Below, in pieces: positions 1-9,076 of a DNA stretch of 64,000 nt; within the stretch, counting starts at the first letter, position 1; every line of letters starts with the position of its first letter. The translations under genes and the position numbers were made by a program. The DNA comes from UBA6522 sp965205045. GTDB taxonomy: Bacteria > Pseudomonadota > Gammaproteobacteria > Steroidobacterales > Rariloculaceae. Where the stretch lies: assembly GCA_965205045.1 (NCBI GenBank), contig OZ242031.1, forward strand, positions 2,480,001-2,544,000. The letters are read 5' to 3'. A model generated the notes under the pieces. The model made no database searches, had not been told where the DNA came from, and saw only the letters and a program-made list of their open reading frames with translations.

Positions 1-1
1 G

Positions 2-436
2 ATCTGCATCCTGGCCGATGCCGACTCCGACGGCCTGCACATTGCCACGTTGCTGTGCGCGCTTTTCCTGCGCCACTTCCGGCCCCTGGTGGAGGCGGGG
101 CGGGTCTATGTGGCCATGCCGCCTCTGTTCCGTATCGACGTGGGCAAGGAAGTCCACTACGCCCTGGACGAGGCGGAGCGCGACATGCTCCTGGACCGCA
201 TCGAGGCACAGCGCAAGAAGGGCAAGTTGACAGTGACCCGTTTCAAGGGTCTCGGCGAGATGAACCCGTCCCAGCTTCGCGAGACCACCATGGCCAGGGA
301 AACCCGCCGGCTTGTGCAGTTGACCATGACGGAAAGGGACAATCCGGATCGCATGCTGGACATGCTGCTTGCCAAGAAACGCGCCGCCGACCGCAGGGAC
401 TGGCTGCGCGAGAAGGGCAACCTGGCGGATGTCTAG
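2..436 (+). CDS. parE: DNA topoisomerase IV subunit B, C-terminal part (ParE)
   Basis: This is the 3' end of a gene that begins before the window; the open frame enters at base 2. ParE is the ATPase subunit of topoisomerase IV, which decatenates daughter chromosomes together with ParC. The first visible residues contain the TOPRIM metal-binding DADSDG motif, followed by the conserved GLGEMNP segment (RFKGLGEMNPSQL) and the REKGNLADV tail typical of ParE. About 144 residues are visible. parC follows 36 bases downstream on the same strand, which supports the identity and suggests co-transcription. Confidence 0.95.
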   Translation: MCILADADSDGLHIATLLCALFLRHFRPLVEAGRVYVAMPPLFRIDVGKEVHYALDEAERDMLLDRIEAQRKKGKLTVTRFKGLGEMNPSQLRETTMARETRRLVQLTMTERDNPDRMLDMLLAKKRAADRRDWLREKGNLADV

Positions 437-472
437 CGCAATACCAATCGGTTCATGAAGTAGAGATGATCA

Positions 473-2722
473 ATGCATGAACAGGAACTGAATTTCGAGG
501 GGATCGAACGGCTCTCGCTGGCGGAGTTCACCGAGAAGGCGTACCTGGACTACTCCATGTACGTGGTTCTCGATCGGGCGCTGCCGCACATCGGCGATGG
601 CCTCAAACCCGTGCAGCGGCGGATCGTCTACGCCATGAGCGATCTCGGCATGTCGGCGGCGTCCAAGCCCAAGAAGGCGGCCCGGGCCGTGGGCGATGTC
701 ATCGGCAAGTTCCATCCCCACGGCGACTCGGCCTGTTACGAGGCCATGGTGCACATGGCGCAGCCGTTCGCCTGCCGCCATCCGATCGTCGACGGGCAGG
801 GCAACTGGGGCTCGCAGGACGATCCCAAGTCGTTTGCGGCCATGCGCTACACCGAGGCCCGGCTGACGCGCTACGCGCAGGTCCTGCTGGCGGAGCTGGA
901 TCAGGGAACGGTGGATTGGGCGCCGAACTTCGACGGCACCCTTCGCGAGCCTGTCCTGCTGCCGGCGAGGTTGCCCAACCTGCTGCTCAACGGCACCAGC
1001 GGAATCGCCGTGGGCATGTCCACTGACGTGCCGCCGCACAACCTGCGCGAGGTCGCCACGGCACTGATCCGCCTGCTGGAACAGCCGGAGACGACCACCA
1101 GCCAGCTAATGCGGCACATCAAGGGTCCGGACTTTCCCACCGGCGGTGAGTTGATCTCGCCGCGATCGGATATCGCTGCGATCTATCGCAAGGGTGGCGG
1201 CGGATTGAAGCTGCGTGCCCGGTACGAGGTGCAGGACGGCGACATCGTCGTCACCGAATTGCCCTACCAGGTGTCCGGGGCGAAGGTGCTGGAACAGGTC
1301 GCTGCGCAGATGCGCGCGAAAAAGCTCCCGATGGTGGAGGACCTGCGCGATGAGTCGGACCACGAGAATCCGACCCGGCTGGTGCTGGCGCCCCGCTCCA
1401 ACCGCGTGGACATCGAGGCGCTCATGGGACACCTGTTCGCGACCACGGATCTGGAACGGTCGGTGCGCGTCAATCTGAATGTCATCGGCCTGGACGGCCG
1501 GCCGGCTGTGTTCGGACTCAAGGAACTGCTGGAGTCTTGGCTAACGTTCCGGACCGATACGGTCAGGCGGCGGCTCAATCACCGGCTGCAGCGTGTGACA
1601 AAGCGATTGCACATCCTCGACGGCCTGTTGATCGCCTTTCTCAATATCGATGAGGTTATCGCGATCATCCGCGCCGAGGACAAGCCGAAGCCGGTGCTCA
1701 TGCGGCGGTTCGGGCTCAGCGACGCGCAGGCCGAGGCGGTGCTCGAGTTGCGGCTGCGGCACCTGGCGAGACTGGAAGAGGTGCGCATCCGCGGCGAGCA
1801 GTCGGACCTGGCCGAGGAGCAGGCGGAACTTCAGGAGATACTGGGTTCCGGCCGGCGGCTGACGGAACTCATCAAGGAGGAGCTCTCGGCTCTGGCCGAA
1901 GAGCACGGCGACGAGCGGCGCACGCGAATCGTCGAAAAGGAAGCTGCCCAGGTGATTGACGAATCGGAACTGGTGGTCAGTGGCCCGGTCACCGTGGTGC
2001 TTTCCGAACACGGCTGGGTGCGGTCGGCCAAGGGGCACGAGGTGGATGCTGCGGCGCTGAACTACCGTTCGGGGGACCAATTGCTGGCTGCTGTTCAGGG
2101 CCGCAGCAACCAACTGGCCGTGTTCCTGGACAGCACCGGCAAGGCCTACAGCCTGCCGGCGCATACGCTGCCGTCCGCGCGCGGCCTGGGTGAGCCTCTC
2201 TCCGGGCGGCTCAATCCGCCCGACGGATCCAGCTTCAGGTCGGTGCTGATCGGGGCGCCCGAAGATCGTTGGGTTCTGGCAACCTCGGCGGGATACGGCT
2301 TTATCGTCACGCTGGGAGACATGTACTCCCGGACCAAGTCCGGAAAATCCGTGTTGAGTGTTCCAAAGGGCGGCGAAGTGCTGCCCGCGGCGCGCATTGA
2401 CAAGAAGCAGCAGTATCTGGCGGCCGTGTCGAGCGACGGCCGGGCGCTTGCGTTCCCGCTGGATGAGCTTCCGGTCCTTGGCAGGGGAAGGGGCAACAAG
2501 ATCATCGGATTGCCCAATGGCGACGATCTGCGTCTGGTGTCCGTATGCGCGTTCGCCGAGCGCCAGGCGGTCAAGGTCCACTGCGGCGGGCGATTCATGC
2601 GGCTGCGCCCGATCGACCTGCGCAACAAATACATGAATTCGCGGGGCCGCCGCGGTCTGGCACTGCCTCGCGGTTATCGCAAGGTCGATGCCATCGCTCC
2701 GGTCGTACGCAAGCCGAAATAG
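473..2722 (+). CDS. parC: DNA topoisomerase IV subunit A (ParC)
   Basis: ParC is the DNA-breaking and rejoining subunit of topoisomerase IV. The 749-residue length fits the family. The N-terminal breakage-reunion domain holds the catalytic tyrosine at about residue 126 in RYTEARLT. The quinolone-determining stretch HPHGDSACYE lies at residues 81-90, with Ser86 and Glu90 in the sensitive-type state. The C-terminal third is a beta-pinwheel-like domain. The start is ATG at 473. The partner parE ends just upstream, so the two probably form one transcription unit. Confidence 0.97.
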   Translation: MHEQELNFEGIERLSLAEFTEKAYLDYSMYVVLDRALPHIGDGLKPVQRRIVYAMSDLGMSAASKPKKAARAVGDVIGKFHPHGDSACYEAMVHMAQPFACRHPIVDGQGNWGSQDDPKSFAAMRYTEARLTRYAQVLLAELDQGTVDWAPNFDGTLREPVLLPARLPNLLLNGTSGIAVGMSTDVPPHNLREVATALIRLLEQPETTTSQLMRHIKGPDFPTGGELISPRSDIAAIYRKGGGGLKLRARYEVQDGDIVVTELPYQVSGAKVLEQVAAQMRAKKLPMVEDLRDESDHENPTRLVLAPRSNRVDIEALMGHLFATTDLERSVRVNLNVIGLDGRPAVFGLKELLESWLTFRTDTVRRRLNHRLQRVTKRLHILDGLLIAFLNIDEVIAIIRAEDKPKPVLMRRFGLSDAQAEAVLELRLRHLARLEEVRIRGEQSDLAEEQAELQEILGSGRRLTELIKEELSALAEEHGDERRTRIVEKEAAQVIDESELVVSGPVTVVLSEHGWVRSAKGHEVDAAALNYRSGDQLLAAVQGRSNQLAVFLDSTGKAYSLPAHTLPSARGLGEPLSGRLNPPDGSSFRSVLIGAPEDRWVLATSAGYGFIVTLGDMYSRTKSGKSVLSVPKGGEVLPAARIDKKQQYLAAVSSDGRALAFPLDELPVLGRGRGNKIIGLPNGDDLRLVSVCAFAERQAVKVHCGGRFMRLRPIDLRNKYMNSRGRRGLALPRGYRKVDAIAPVVRKPK

Positions 2723-2851
2723 AGCGTTCTGCTACACTTTCGGCGACCGCACGCGGAAGCCGAATATGCATGAAATAGCCGGAAATGCCGATTGCGCCGC
2801 AGCGTCCCGCGGCGGACATTGTCGGGCATCCTCAATTGGGAGCACCGAACG

Positions 2852-3280
2852 ATGGCATCTCCGGAATTCGACACGCTGGCTGCGGCCGGCGATTTGCAGG
2901 CTGCAGGAGTCCAGGCGGCCCATGCGGAGGCGATCGTGAGCGCCGTCTCCAAAGCCACCGGCCGACTCGTTTCCGAAAACCGCTTCGAGACGGCCATCAC
3001 CGAATTGCGCCATGACATGGACGCCGGTCTGGCCAGGCAGGCCGCCGTGCTGGAGGCAGGTCTGGCCAGGCAGGCTGCCGCTCTCGAGACCGCGCTGGCC
3101 AAACAGACTGCCGCGCTGGCCGAATTGCGCCTTGAAATGAAGGCCGGTCTGGCCGAGCAGGCTGCGGCATTTGCGCAGGCCAACGCCGATATCTACCGGT
3201 ACCTGTGGGTGTTGGGAGGGTCGCTCGTCGCGGTCCTCAGCTCGCTCTACATGCTCGCGGAGACTTGGTCGCGAGGATAG
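2852..3280 (+). CDS. Coiled-coil protein with C-terminal membrane anchor (DUF1640-like)
   Basis: A 142-residue protein with an alanine/leucine-rich helical middle built from near-repeats of about 11-14 residues (GLARQAAVLEA, GLARQAAALET, ALAKQTAALAE). It ends in one hydrophobic segment (VLGGSLVAVLSSLYML). This resembles the DUF1640/CCDC90-type coiled-coil proteins; the function is unknown. ATG at 2852 was preferred over an in-frame start at 2792 because GGGAG sits at a good distance upstream. Its N-terminus (DTLAAAGDLQAAGVQ) is clearly related to that of the small protein at 48140-48370. Confidence 0.7.
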   Translation: MASPEFDTLAAAGDLQAAGVQAAHAEAIVSAVSKATGRLVSENRFETAITELRHDMDAGLARQAAVLEAGLARQAAALETALAKQTAALAELRLEMKAGLAEQAAAFAQANADIYRYLWVLGGSLVAVLSSLYMLAETWSRG

Positions 3281-3315
3281 CGCCAGCAGCCCTTGGCATT
3301 CGTTTTGTCGGGCAA

Positions 3316-4521
3316 TCAGGTCAATTGCTGCCTGCGAATGAATCGGCCCAACATCGGCACGGCAAAGGAGTACCTTCCGTGACGATTCTTGTACACCAAC
3401 CCCTGGTTCGCGAGAGTGACCAACATCTGGTTCACGTGGCTACTCCCGAATGGCTTGGTCAGGACTCGTTTGGATTCCTCGACAACTTCCTGAACCGTGA
3501 ACTCATCGTCGCAGTTTTCCAACCCGGAGATTACGAACAATAGTTCTCGTTGCCGGTCTGTCGCACGGGCCCATCGACCCGCAAAGAAATCGGAGTCGAG
3601 CTTTTGTTCTATCTCAACCACGGGCACGGAAAGCTGATCTTCGTTGTCGAGCCGCAAAATGAGCGCGTCATAGACTTCACGGCATATGAACTGAATGAAA
3701 TAGGGGTATCCTCCGGACATGTCGATGATTTTCTTGACGGAGTCATCGCTGAGGTGCACCGGGCAAGCGGCATCGTCAATGGGTTTTCGAACGGCTTGCT
3801 CGCTCTCGCTCCTGTTGAGGCTTTGTAGAAACACCACGCGGAACATTCGCTCCGAATAGGTTCTGGCGTCCACGAGCTTCGGGAATAAGGTCGGCAGGCC
3901 CGCCAATATGAGCATCAGGGGTAACCCCTTGCGTTGCAAGGATTGGAAGCAGTCAAGAAGCAGGGACAGAGGGAATTGTTCCTTTGCCGGCTGATCGGCC
4001 AGGTTTTGCGCCTCGTCGTAAGCGAATACGATCCCGCTGAAGCGCCCGGCATTCGACAGGGCGTGCCACGTGATTTCGAGAACACTCTTGAGCTTGTCGA
4101 GCGCCAGGCCAGGGGTGCGATTGTAGGTATCTATCAGGGTTTGGTAGTTGAGGGTATGTGGAACCGTTTCGGTGGTTGCTGTAAATCCGGCGCTGTGGAC
4201 CAACTTCGTATCGACGATCACTCTGGAGGTAACCGGGGAAAGATCCGTGAATATCCGAACGGCCATTCTGTCTTCGTCGATACTTGTGGACTCGGAAAGA
4301 TCGGTTCCGACCCAAATCCAGTTTTTCTCCACTGCAAGCGGTTTGAACGAGTCAAGAAGCACGGTCTTGCCGACACCCCGTAATCCGGTCAGTATCATGT
4401 TTTCCAGGATCGTTCGCTGTTCGAGCAATCGCAGCAGTTCCTTCCGCTCGGACTGTCGTCCGGCAAGGTACGGTGGCGCGTGTCCAGCGCCAGGGCGGAA
4501 GGGATTCGAAAACTGGGTCAT
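3316..4521 (-). CDS. Stand-alone AAA ATPase with C-terminal winged-helix region
   Basis: A 401-residue P-loop ATPase of the ORC/Cdc6-like AAA_16 type. Walker A is GLRGVGKT at residues 46-53. Walker B-like residues follow in GIVFAYDEAQNL. The C-terminal ~90 residues look like a winged helix-turn-helix (DDEFTVQEVVEES, then a short basic wing). ATG at 4521 is preferred over a TTG at 4542 because CAGGAT lies about 6 bases upstream. The gene stands alone between convergently and divergently placed housekeeping genes and has its own AT-rich promoter. Such ATPases occur in mobile or defence contexts; the actual role is unknown. Confidence 0.75.
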   Translation of the reverse strand: MTQFSNPFRPGAGHAPPYLAGRQSERKELLRLLEQRTILENMILTGLRGVGKTVLLDSFKPLAVEKNWIWVGTDLSESTSIDEDRMAVRIFTDLSPVTSRVIVDTKLVHSAGFTATTETVPHTLNYQTLIDTYNRTPGLALDKLKSVLEITWHALSNAGRFSGIVFAYDEAQNLADQPAKEQFPLSLLLDCFQSLQRKGLPLMLILAGLPTLFPKLVDARTYSERMFRVVFLQSLNRSESEQAVRKPIDDAACPVHLSDDSVKKIIDMSGGYPYFIQFICREVYDALILRLDNEDQLSVPVVEIEQKLDSDFFAGRWARATDRQRELLFVISGLENCDDEFTVQEVVEESKRVLTKPFGSSHVNQMLVTLANQGLVYKNRHGRYSFAVPMLGRFIRRQQLT

Positions 4522-4566
4522 ATCGATCCTGATACTTGTCAATGAAAATATATTAAGTTAGTTTAG

Positions 4567-4595
4567 ACTATAAATTTATACACATCGATAATCAA
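4567..4595 (-). promoter_or_regulatory. Sigma70-type promoter of the AAA ATPase gene
   Basis: On the minus strand TTGATT (4595-4590) is separated by 17 bases from TATAGT (4572-4567), inside an unusually AT-rich patch (about 4540-4600). The translation start at 4521 is about 45 bases downstream. Hexamers and spacing fit a sigma70 promoter; activity is inferred. Confidence 0.55.
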
Positions 4596-4650
4596 GTGTA
4601 ATTTCGTGGCATCGCGCGCGCCCGGCGCGTCGTCGACCGCTTTCCGGGCG

Positions 4651-5652
4651 CTATGCGATGGCCGTCTTGCTCGGTTCGCCGGGCTCTTCCCGAACCAGTC
4701 TGGGGACGAGGTAGCCGGGAAGGCGGAGACGTAGTTCCCGCATGAGCTCCGTGCCTCTGGATTTGGGGACATCGAAGTGGGCGGCGCCGCTCACCGGGTC
4801 CAGCAGGTGCAGGTAGTAGGGCAGTACCCCGCAATGGAAGAGAGTCCGGCTCAGAGATTCCAGGCGGTCCGCGCTGTCGTTGATTCCCTTCAGCAGCACC
4901 GACTGGTTGAGCAGCCGTGTGCCGGTCGCCGCCACGGCGTCCAGCGCCGCGTGAACCGAGCGGTCGATCTCGTTGGCGTGATTGCAGTGCACGACCATGA
5001 CCGTGTTCATCGGGGTATCGGCAAGCAGTTTCAACAGCCCCCGGTCGACACGCTCCGGCAGTACGATGGGGAAGCGCGTGTGGATTCTCACGGTATCGAC
5101 GTGCTCCAGGTGTTCGATCAGGCGTAGCAGTTCGCTCAGCCGCGGGTTGGTGAGGCTGAGCGGGTCGCCGCCCGAGAGGATGACTTCGGTGACGTCGGTC
5201 ATCCCGCGCAACGCCCGGATTGCGGGCGCCCAACGGTCCTTTGCGGCCACGTGATCCGTGTAGGGAAAGTGCCGCCGGAAGCAGTAGCGGCAGTGCACGG
5301 GGCAGGCGGGCGTGGTGACCAGCAGCGCGCGTCCGCGGTATTTCTTCAGCACCCCCTGGCTCGCGAGGCCGGTCTCGCGCAGCGGATCGGATTCGAAGCC
5401 GGGAACGTCCATTCGCTCGGCGTGCAACGGCAGCACCTGCAGCAGCAACGGGTCGGCGGGATCGCCCTTGCGCATGCGGGTTGCATAGGACAGCGGCACC
5501 CGCAACGGGAATTCCTTCCTGGACGGTTGCATCGCATCGATGCTGCGCGGATCGACCTGCACCGTGTCGAGGAGTTCCCTCACGGACGCGATGCCGTTGC
5601 GCAGCGAATGCTGCCAGGCGTCGGAAGTACGGATTTCGGCAACGGTGTTCAA
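4651..5652 (-). CDS. epmB: EF-P lysine 2,3-aminomutase (EpmB/YjeK)
   Basis: A radical-SAM, PLP-dependent aminomutase of 333 residues, the usual size for EpmB. It converts L-alpha-lysine to (R)-beta-lysine for loading onto EF-P. The iron-sulfur motif CxxxCxxC is visible in CPVHCRYCFRRHF; downstream VILSGGDPLSL and the family core are intact. The gene is divergent from efp, its target pathway. The start is a TTG at 5652; no in-frame ATG lies nearby and the N-terminus aligns in length with EpmB, but the Shine-Dalgarno is weak, so the start is uncertain. Confidence 0.93.
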   Translation of the reverse strand: MNTVAEIRTSDAWQHSLRNGIASVRELLDTVQVDPRSIDAMQPSRKEFPLRVPLSYATRMRKGDPADPLLLQVLPLHAERMDVPGFESDPLRETGLASQGVLKKYRGRALLVTTPACPVHCRYCFRRHFPYTDHVAAKDRWAPAIRALRGMTDVTEVILSGGDPLSLTNPRLSELLRLIEHLEHVDTVRIHTRFPIVLPERVDRGLLKLLADTPMNTVMVVHCNHANEIDRSVHAALDAVAATGTRLLNQSVLLKGINDSADRLESLSRTLFHCGVLPYYLHLLDPVSGAAHFDVPKSRGTELMRELRLRLPGYLVPRLVREEPGEPSKTAIA

Positions 5653-5850
5653 GATGGGCGGATTACCTGGTGCGTGTGGCGGAGCGCGAGTCTCGGCGGC
5701 TGCGGTCGCGGCAGGCGCGTCGAGGCGGGTTTGTCACGGTAGTTGTGCAACGGTGGGTTTGTGAGGGCAGTTGTGTCAAGGCAGATGTTCGTTTCAGCGC
5801 GGCTTGCCGGTATTATCCACCGACTTACCCGGACAGGGACAACGGCGGAC

Positions 5851-6420
5851 ATGGCGAGTTACTACACCAACGAATTTCGCGGCGGGCTGAAAATCATGAT
5901 CGACAACGATCCGTGCTCGATCATCGAGAACGAATTCGTGAAGCCCGGCAAGGGGCAGGCGTTCAACCGGGTCAAGATCCGCAATCTGAAGACCGGCCGC
6001 GTGGTGGAGAGGACCTTCAAGTCGGGTGAATCCGTCGAGGCCGCCGACATCCACGAGCAGCCCATGCAGTACCTCTATACCGACGGCAGTTTCTGGTATT
6101 TCATGGTGCCCGATACGTACGAGCAGCATGCTGCCGACGCCAATTCCGTGGAAGGAGCCACGCAATGGCTGAATGAAGGCGACACCTGCATGGTGACTTT
6201 GTGGAACGGCTCGCCGCTGCAGGTGGCGCCACCCAACTTCGTCGAACTCGCCATCGTCGAGACGGATCCCGGGTTGCGCGGCGACACGGCCCAGGGCGGC
6301 GTCAAGCCAGCCACGCTCGAGACCGGCGCCGTGGTGCGGGTACCGCTGTTCGTGGAGCAGGGTGAGGTCATCAAGGTCGACACGCGCAGCGGCGAGTACG
6401 TTTCCCGCGTCAAGGACTGA
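5851..6420 (+). CDS. efp: Translation elongation factor P
   Basis: EF-P rescues ribosomes stalled at polyproline stretches. The 189-residue protein has the three-domain length of the family. The modified lysine is Lys34 in the loop KPGKGQAF, so this is the beta-lysylated class, in agreement with epmB upstream and epmA downstream. The frame is open upstream to 5743, but ATG at 5851 gives the standard MASYYTNEF start. The gene lies between epmB (divergent) and epmA (convergent). Confidence 0.97.
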   Translation: MASYYTNEFRGGLKIMIDNDPCSIIENEFVKPGKGQAFNRVKIRNLKTGRVVERTFKSGESVEAADIHEQPMQYLYTDGSFWYFMVPDTYEQHAADANSVEGATQWLNEGDTCMVTLWNGSPLQVAPPNFVELAIVETDPGLRGDTAQGGVKPATLETGAVVRVPLFVEQGEVIKVDTRSGEYVSRVKD

Positions 6421-6509
6421 CGGGAGCAGGTCCAGCTCCGGCGTTGGCATAAGGGATCGGCGACGGGCGTCGGACTGTCAGTACCGGGCGAGAAAGTCCG
6501 TAACGCGCG

Positions 6510-7472
6510 TCAGTGCGCGAAACTCATCGCGTCGGCGACATTGTCGAGGCCCGCGGCCAGCGCAACGAGGCGGTCCACGCCCACCGCAACCCCGGCACAG
6601 GCCGGCAGGCCGTGGGAGAGCGCGGCAAGCAGGTTCTCGTCCACGGGCGGCACCGGCAGGCCGGCGTCGCGGCGTTTCCGCTGCTCGGCGTCGAATCGCG
6701 ACCGCTGCTCGTCGGCATCGGTCAGCTCGAAATAGCCGTTGGCCAGTTCCAGCCCGCCGGAAAAGGCTTCGAAACGTGCCGCGACCGGGGGCGATTCCGG
6801 CTTGATCCGCGCCAGCGCAGCCTGGCTCGCCGGGTAGTCGTATACGAAGGTGATGCTGTCGGGATCGAAGCCGGGTACGACCGCCGTGCTCAGTGCCAGG
6901 TCCAGCAGCCCATCGCGACCCAGGCCCCGGGGTACGGTCAGGCCAATGTGTTCGAGGCGGTCGGTGAGCGCCCCTGAGTCCTCGCCCGGGTCGAAGTCGA
7001 GAAAGCGCCGGAATGCCTGCCGGTAGCTGAAAGCAACGGTGGATGCGCGCGGCCGGTGGGGCACCAGAAGTCTCCTCAGAAGGTCGTCCACTTCCTTCAT
7101 GAGCGCCTGTTCGTCCCAACCCACCCGGTACCACTCGAGCAACGTGAATTCCGGCTGGTGCCACCGTCCCAGTTCGCCGTCCCGGTAGACCCGGCACAAC
7201 TGGTAGATGTCGCCTGAGCCGGCCGCCAGCAGCCGCTTCATCGGGTGTTCCGGCGAAGTCGCCAGGTAGTGTTTCCGGTTGCCCAGTGCGCCCACGCAGG
7301 CGGTCAGGGGTTCCAGGTTCGGGTCCGTGCAACCGGCGATGGAGAGCGCGGGCGTCTCGACTTCCAGCACGTCTCGCTGCCTGAAGAACTCCCGAATGGA
7401 TGCCAACAGGTCTGCCCGCAGGCGAAGAGTTCCCAAGGAAGCCTGCGGCCTCCAGCCCTCGGAACCGGTCAT
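6510..7472 (-). CDS. epmA: EF-P--(R)-beta-lysine ligase (EpmA/PoxA/GenX)
   Basis: A lysyl-tRNA-synthetase-like class II enzyme of 320 residues that lacks an anticodon-binding domain, as expected for EpmA. It attaches beta-lysine to EF-P. Family segments seen include LATSPEHPMKRLLA (motif 2 region), FTLLEWYR and the C-terminal GVAVGVDRLVALA (motif 3). The long frame extends upstream, but ATG at 7472 gives the right N-terminus and overlaps the psd stop by four bases (ATGA), which suggests translational coupling with psd. Confidence 0.94.
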   Translation of the reverse strand: MTGSEGWRPQASLGTLRLRADLLASIREFFRQRDVLEVETPALSIAGCTDPNLEPLTACVGALGNRKHYLATSPEHPMKRLLAAGSGDIYQLCRVYRDGELGRWHQPEFTLLEWYRVGWDEQALMKEVDDLLRRLLVPHRPRASTVAFSYRQAFRRFLDFDPGEDSGALTDRLEHIGLTVPRGLGRDGLLDLALSTAVVPGFDPDSITFVYDYPASQAALARIKPESPPVAARFEAFSGGLELANGYFELTDADEQRSRFDAEQRKRRDAGLPVPPVDENLLAALSHGLPACAGVAVGVDRLVALAAGLDNVADAMSFAH

Positions 7473-8311
7473 GTCAGCGTGGCCAATGCCTGTCCCATCC
7501 TGACCGCTTGCCCCGGCGACAGGTCGGGGCGCCATATCGCCTGTCCCGGCGGCAGGACAAGCACCACGGTGGAGCCGAGATTGAACCGCCCGATCTCCTC
7601 GCCCCGCCCGAAGCGGTGTCCCGCATGCTTGGCGTCGTCCCACACGCGCGCCTTTCCGCTGGCGATCTCGCCCAGCGACGCTGTGCTGATGCTGGAGACG
7701 TTGAGCGCGCCCACCAGCACGACGGCCATGGACCCGGCCGCGGTCTCGAACCAGCACACAACCCGTTCGTTGCGGCAGAAAAGCCCTGGCACGACAGCGG
7801 CCGTGCGGTTGTTGACGCTGAATCGTTTGCCCGGGATGTACCGGGTTCTCCGCAGCGCACCGGCCAACGGCAGGTGGACCCGATGGTACTGGTGAGGCGC
7901 CAGGTAGAGCGTGGCATAGCTGCCCGACATCAGCGCCGCTACTTGGTCCGTCGATTCGCCAAGCAACGCGTCCAGGCCATAGCGGAGGCCCTTGGCCTGA
8001 ATCAGTTCGACGCCGTTGGCTGAGCCGAACTGCGTGAGCAAGCCGTCCACCGGTGAGATCAGCGTGCGTTCGTCGCCGGCGACGGGGCGCGCCGCAGGCT
8101 TCAGGCGACGCGTAAAGAATTCATTCAGACTCGCATAGTCCTCCAGGCGGCTGCGCTCGGCCTCCTGAAGGTTGACCCTGTAGCGCCGGGCGTACCAGCC
8201 GATCAGCGGTCTTGAGATCCAACCCTTGCGACAATGCGCCAGGCGATAGACCAGCCGGCCCATCAATCGTTGCGGAAGCAAAGGCTGGATGAAAACGCTC
8301 AGCGGCCTCAT
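7469..8311 (-). CDS. psd: Phosphatidylserine decarboxylase proenzyme
   Basis: Psd makes phosphatidylethanolamine from phosphatidylserine at the inner membrane and autocleaves to form its pyruvoyl cofactor. The cleavage motif LGST is present near the C-terminus (RFNLGSTVVL), and the central histidine region (APHQYHRVHLP) is intact. 280 residues fits the family. The stop overlaps the epmA start by four bases, so the two are one operon. In many gammaproteobacteria psd also sits near EF-P modification genes. Confidence 0.95.
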   Translation of the reverse strand: MRPLSVFIQPLLPQRLMGRLVYRLAHCRKGWISRPLIGWYARRYRVNLQEAERSRLEDYASLNEFFTRRLKPAARPVAGDERTLISPVDGLLTQFGSANGVELIQAKGLRYGLDALLGESTDQVAALMSGSYATLYLAPHQYHRVHLPLAGALRRTRYIPGKRFSVNNRTAAVVPGLFCRNERVVCWFETAAGSMAVVLVGALNVSSISTASLGEIASGKARVWDDAKHAGHRFGRGEEIGRFNLGSTVVLVLPPGQAIWRPDLSPGQAVRMGQALATLT

Positions 8312-8378
8312 GAGGCGCCGGTGGACAGGCGGCCTCCGCCCGGACGCATCGTCGCTGTTCGTTCACGGACAAGCGGCA

Positions 8379-9038
8379 TCACGAGGACGCCGACGGGTCG
8401 GCGGCATGGTTCCTCAGGTAGTGGTCGCGAATCCTCAGAAAGTCGGCGGCAATGACCGCTGCGTCGTGGGGCGGGCTGAACACCGCGATCAACTCCCCGC
8501 CGGGCCCGACCACGCAGACTGTGGAATTGTGGGTCACGGTGTACGGCTCGCCTTCTGCATGCGGGTCCATGTGAACGGCGACTCCCAACGCCTTGAGCCA
8601 CGGGTCCATGGCTTCGCGCGGCCCGGTCACGCCTTGAAAGGCCGGGTCGAAATGGCCGAGATAGGTGTCGATCCGCTCCGGGTCGTCGCGGGCCGGGTCG
8701 ACGCTGACGAAGACCACCTGGGGAACGTCGATGTGCGGGGTATTCCAATCCGCGCCCATCCGCGCGAGCACGGCGAGGGTCAGCGGGCAGATATCCGGGC
8801 AGTGGGTGAACCCGAAGAACAGCAGATTGAACCGGCCGTGCAGCTGCTCGGAAGTGAACGCCTCGCCCGCCTTGTCGGTAAGGCTAACTTCAGGAAGCAC
8901 CGGCGGCGGCTCGAGCAATGTCGCCGCAACCGGCGGGGGCGGTGGCGCCTGGCCGCACGACGCTGCACAGAGCGCGCCGACCAGCGCGGCGATACCGGCC
9001 GCGGAGGACGATGGGTGAAATCTGCGGACCGATCTCAT
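8379..9038 (-). CDS. SCO1/SenC/PrrC family copper-binding protein, exported
   Basis: A thioredoxin-fold copper chaperone of about 219 residues, typically used in cytochrome oxidase copper-centre assembly. The metal-binding CxxxC motif is THCPDICPLT, with the partner histidine in VTHNSTV. The N-terminus has a basic start and a hydrophobic stretch ending in ALVGALCAASC, so it is either a lipoprotein or an anchored periplasmic protein. ATG at 9038 was chosen because upstream residues of the open frame have no signal-peptide character. No oxidase gene is in the window. Confidence 0.88.
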   Translation of the reverse strand: MRSVRRFHPSSSAAGIAALVGALCAASCGQAPPPPPVAATLLEPPPVLPEVSLTDKAGEAFTSEQLHGRFNLLFFGFTHCPDICPLTLAVLARMGADWNTPHIDVPQVVFVSVDPARDDPERIDTYLGHFDPAFQGVTGPREAMDPWLKALGVAVHMDPHAEGEPYTVTHNSTVCVVGPGGELIAVFSPPHDAAVIAADFLRIRDHYLRNHAADPSASS

Positions 9039-9076
9039 GCGGGCGATTATCTCACAACCCGTATCATTGGCAGCGC

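Noticed and set aside
5743..5850. Upstream extension of the efp frame
   Set aside because: Adds residues not found in EF-P; ATG 5851 gives the standard N-terminus.
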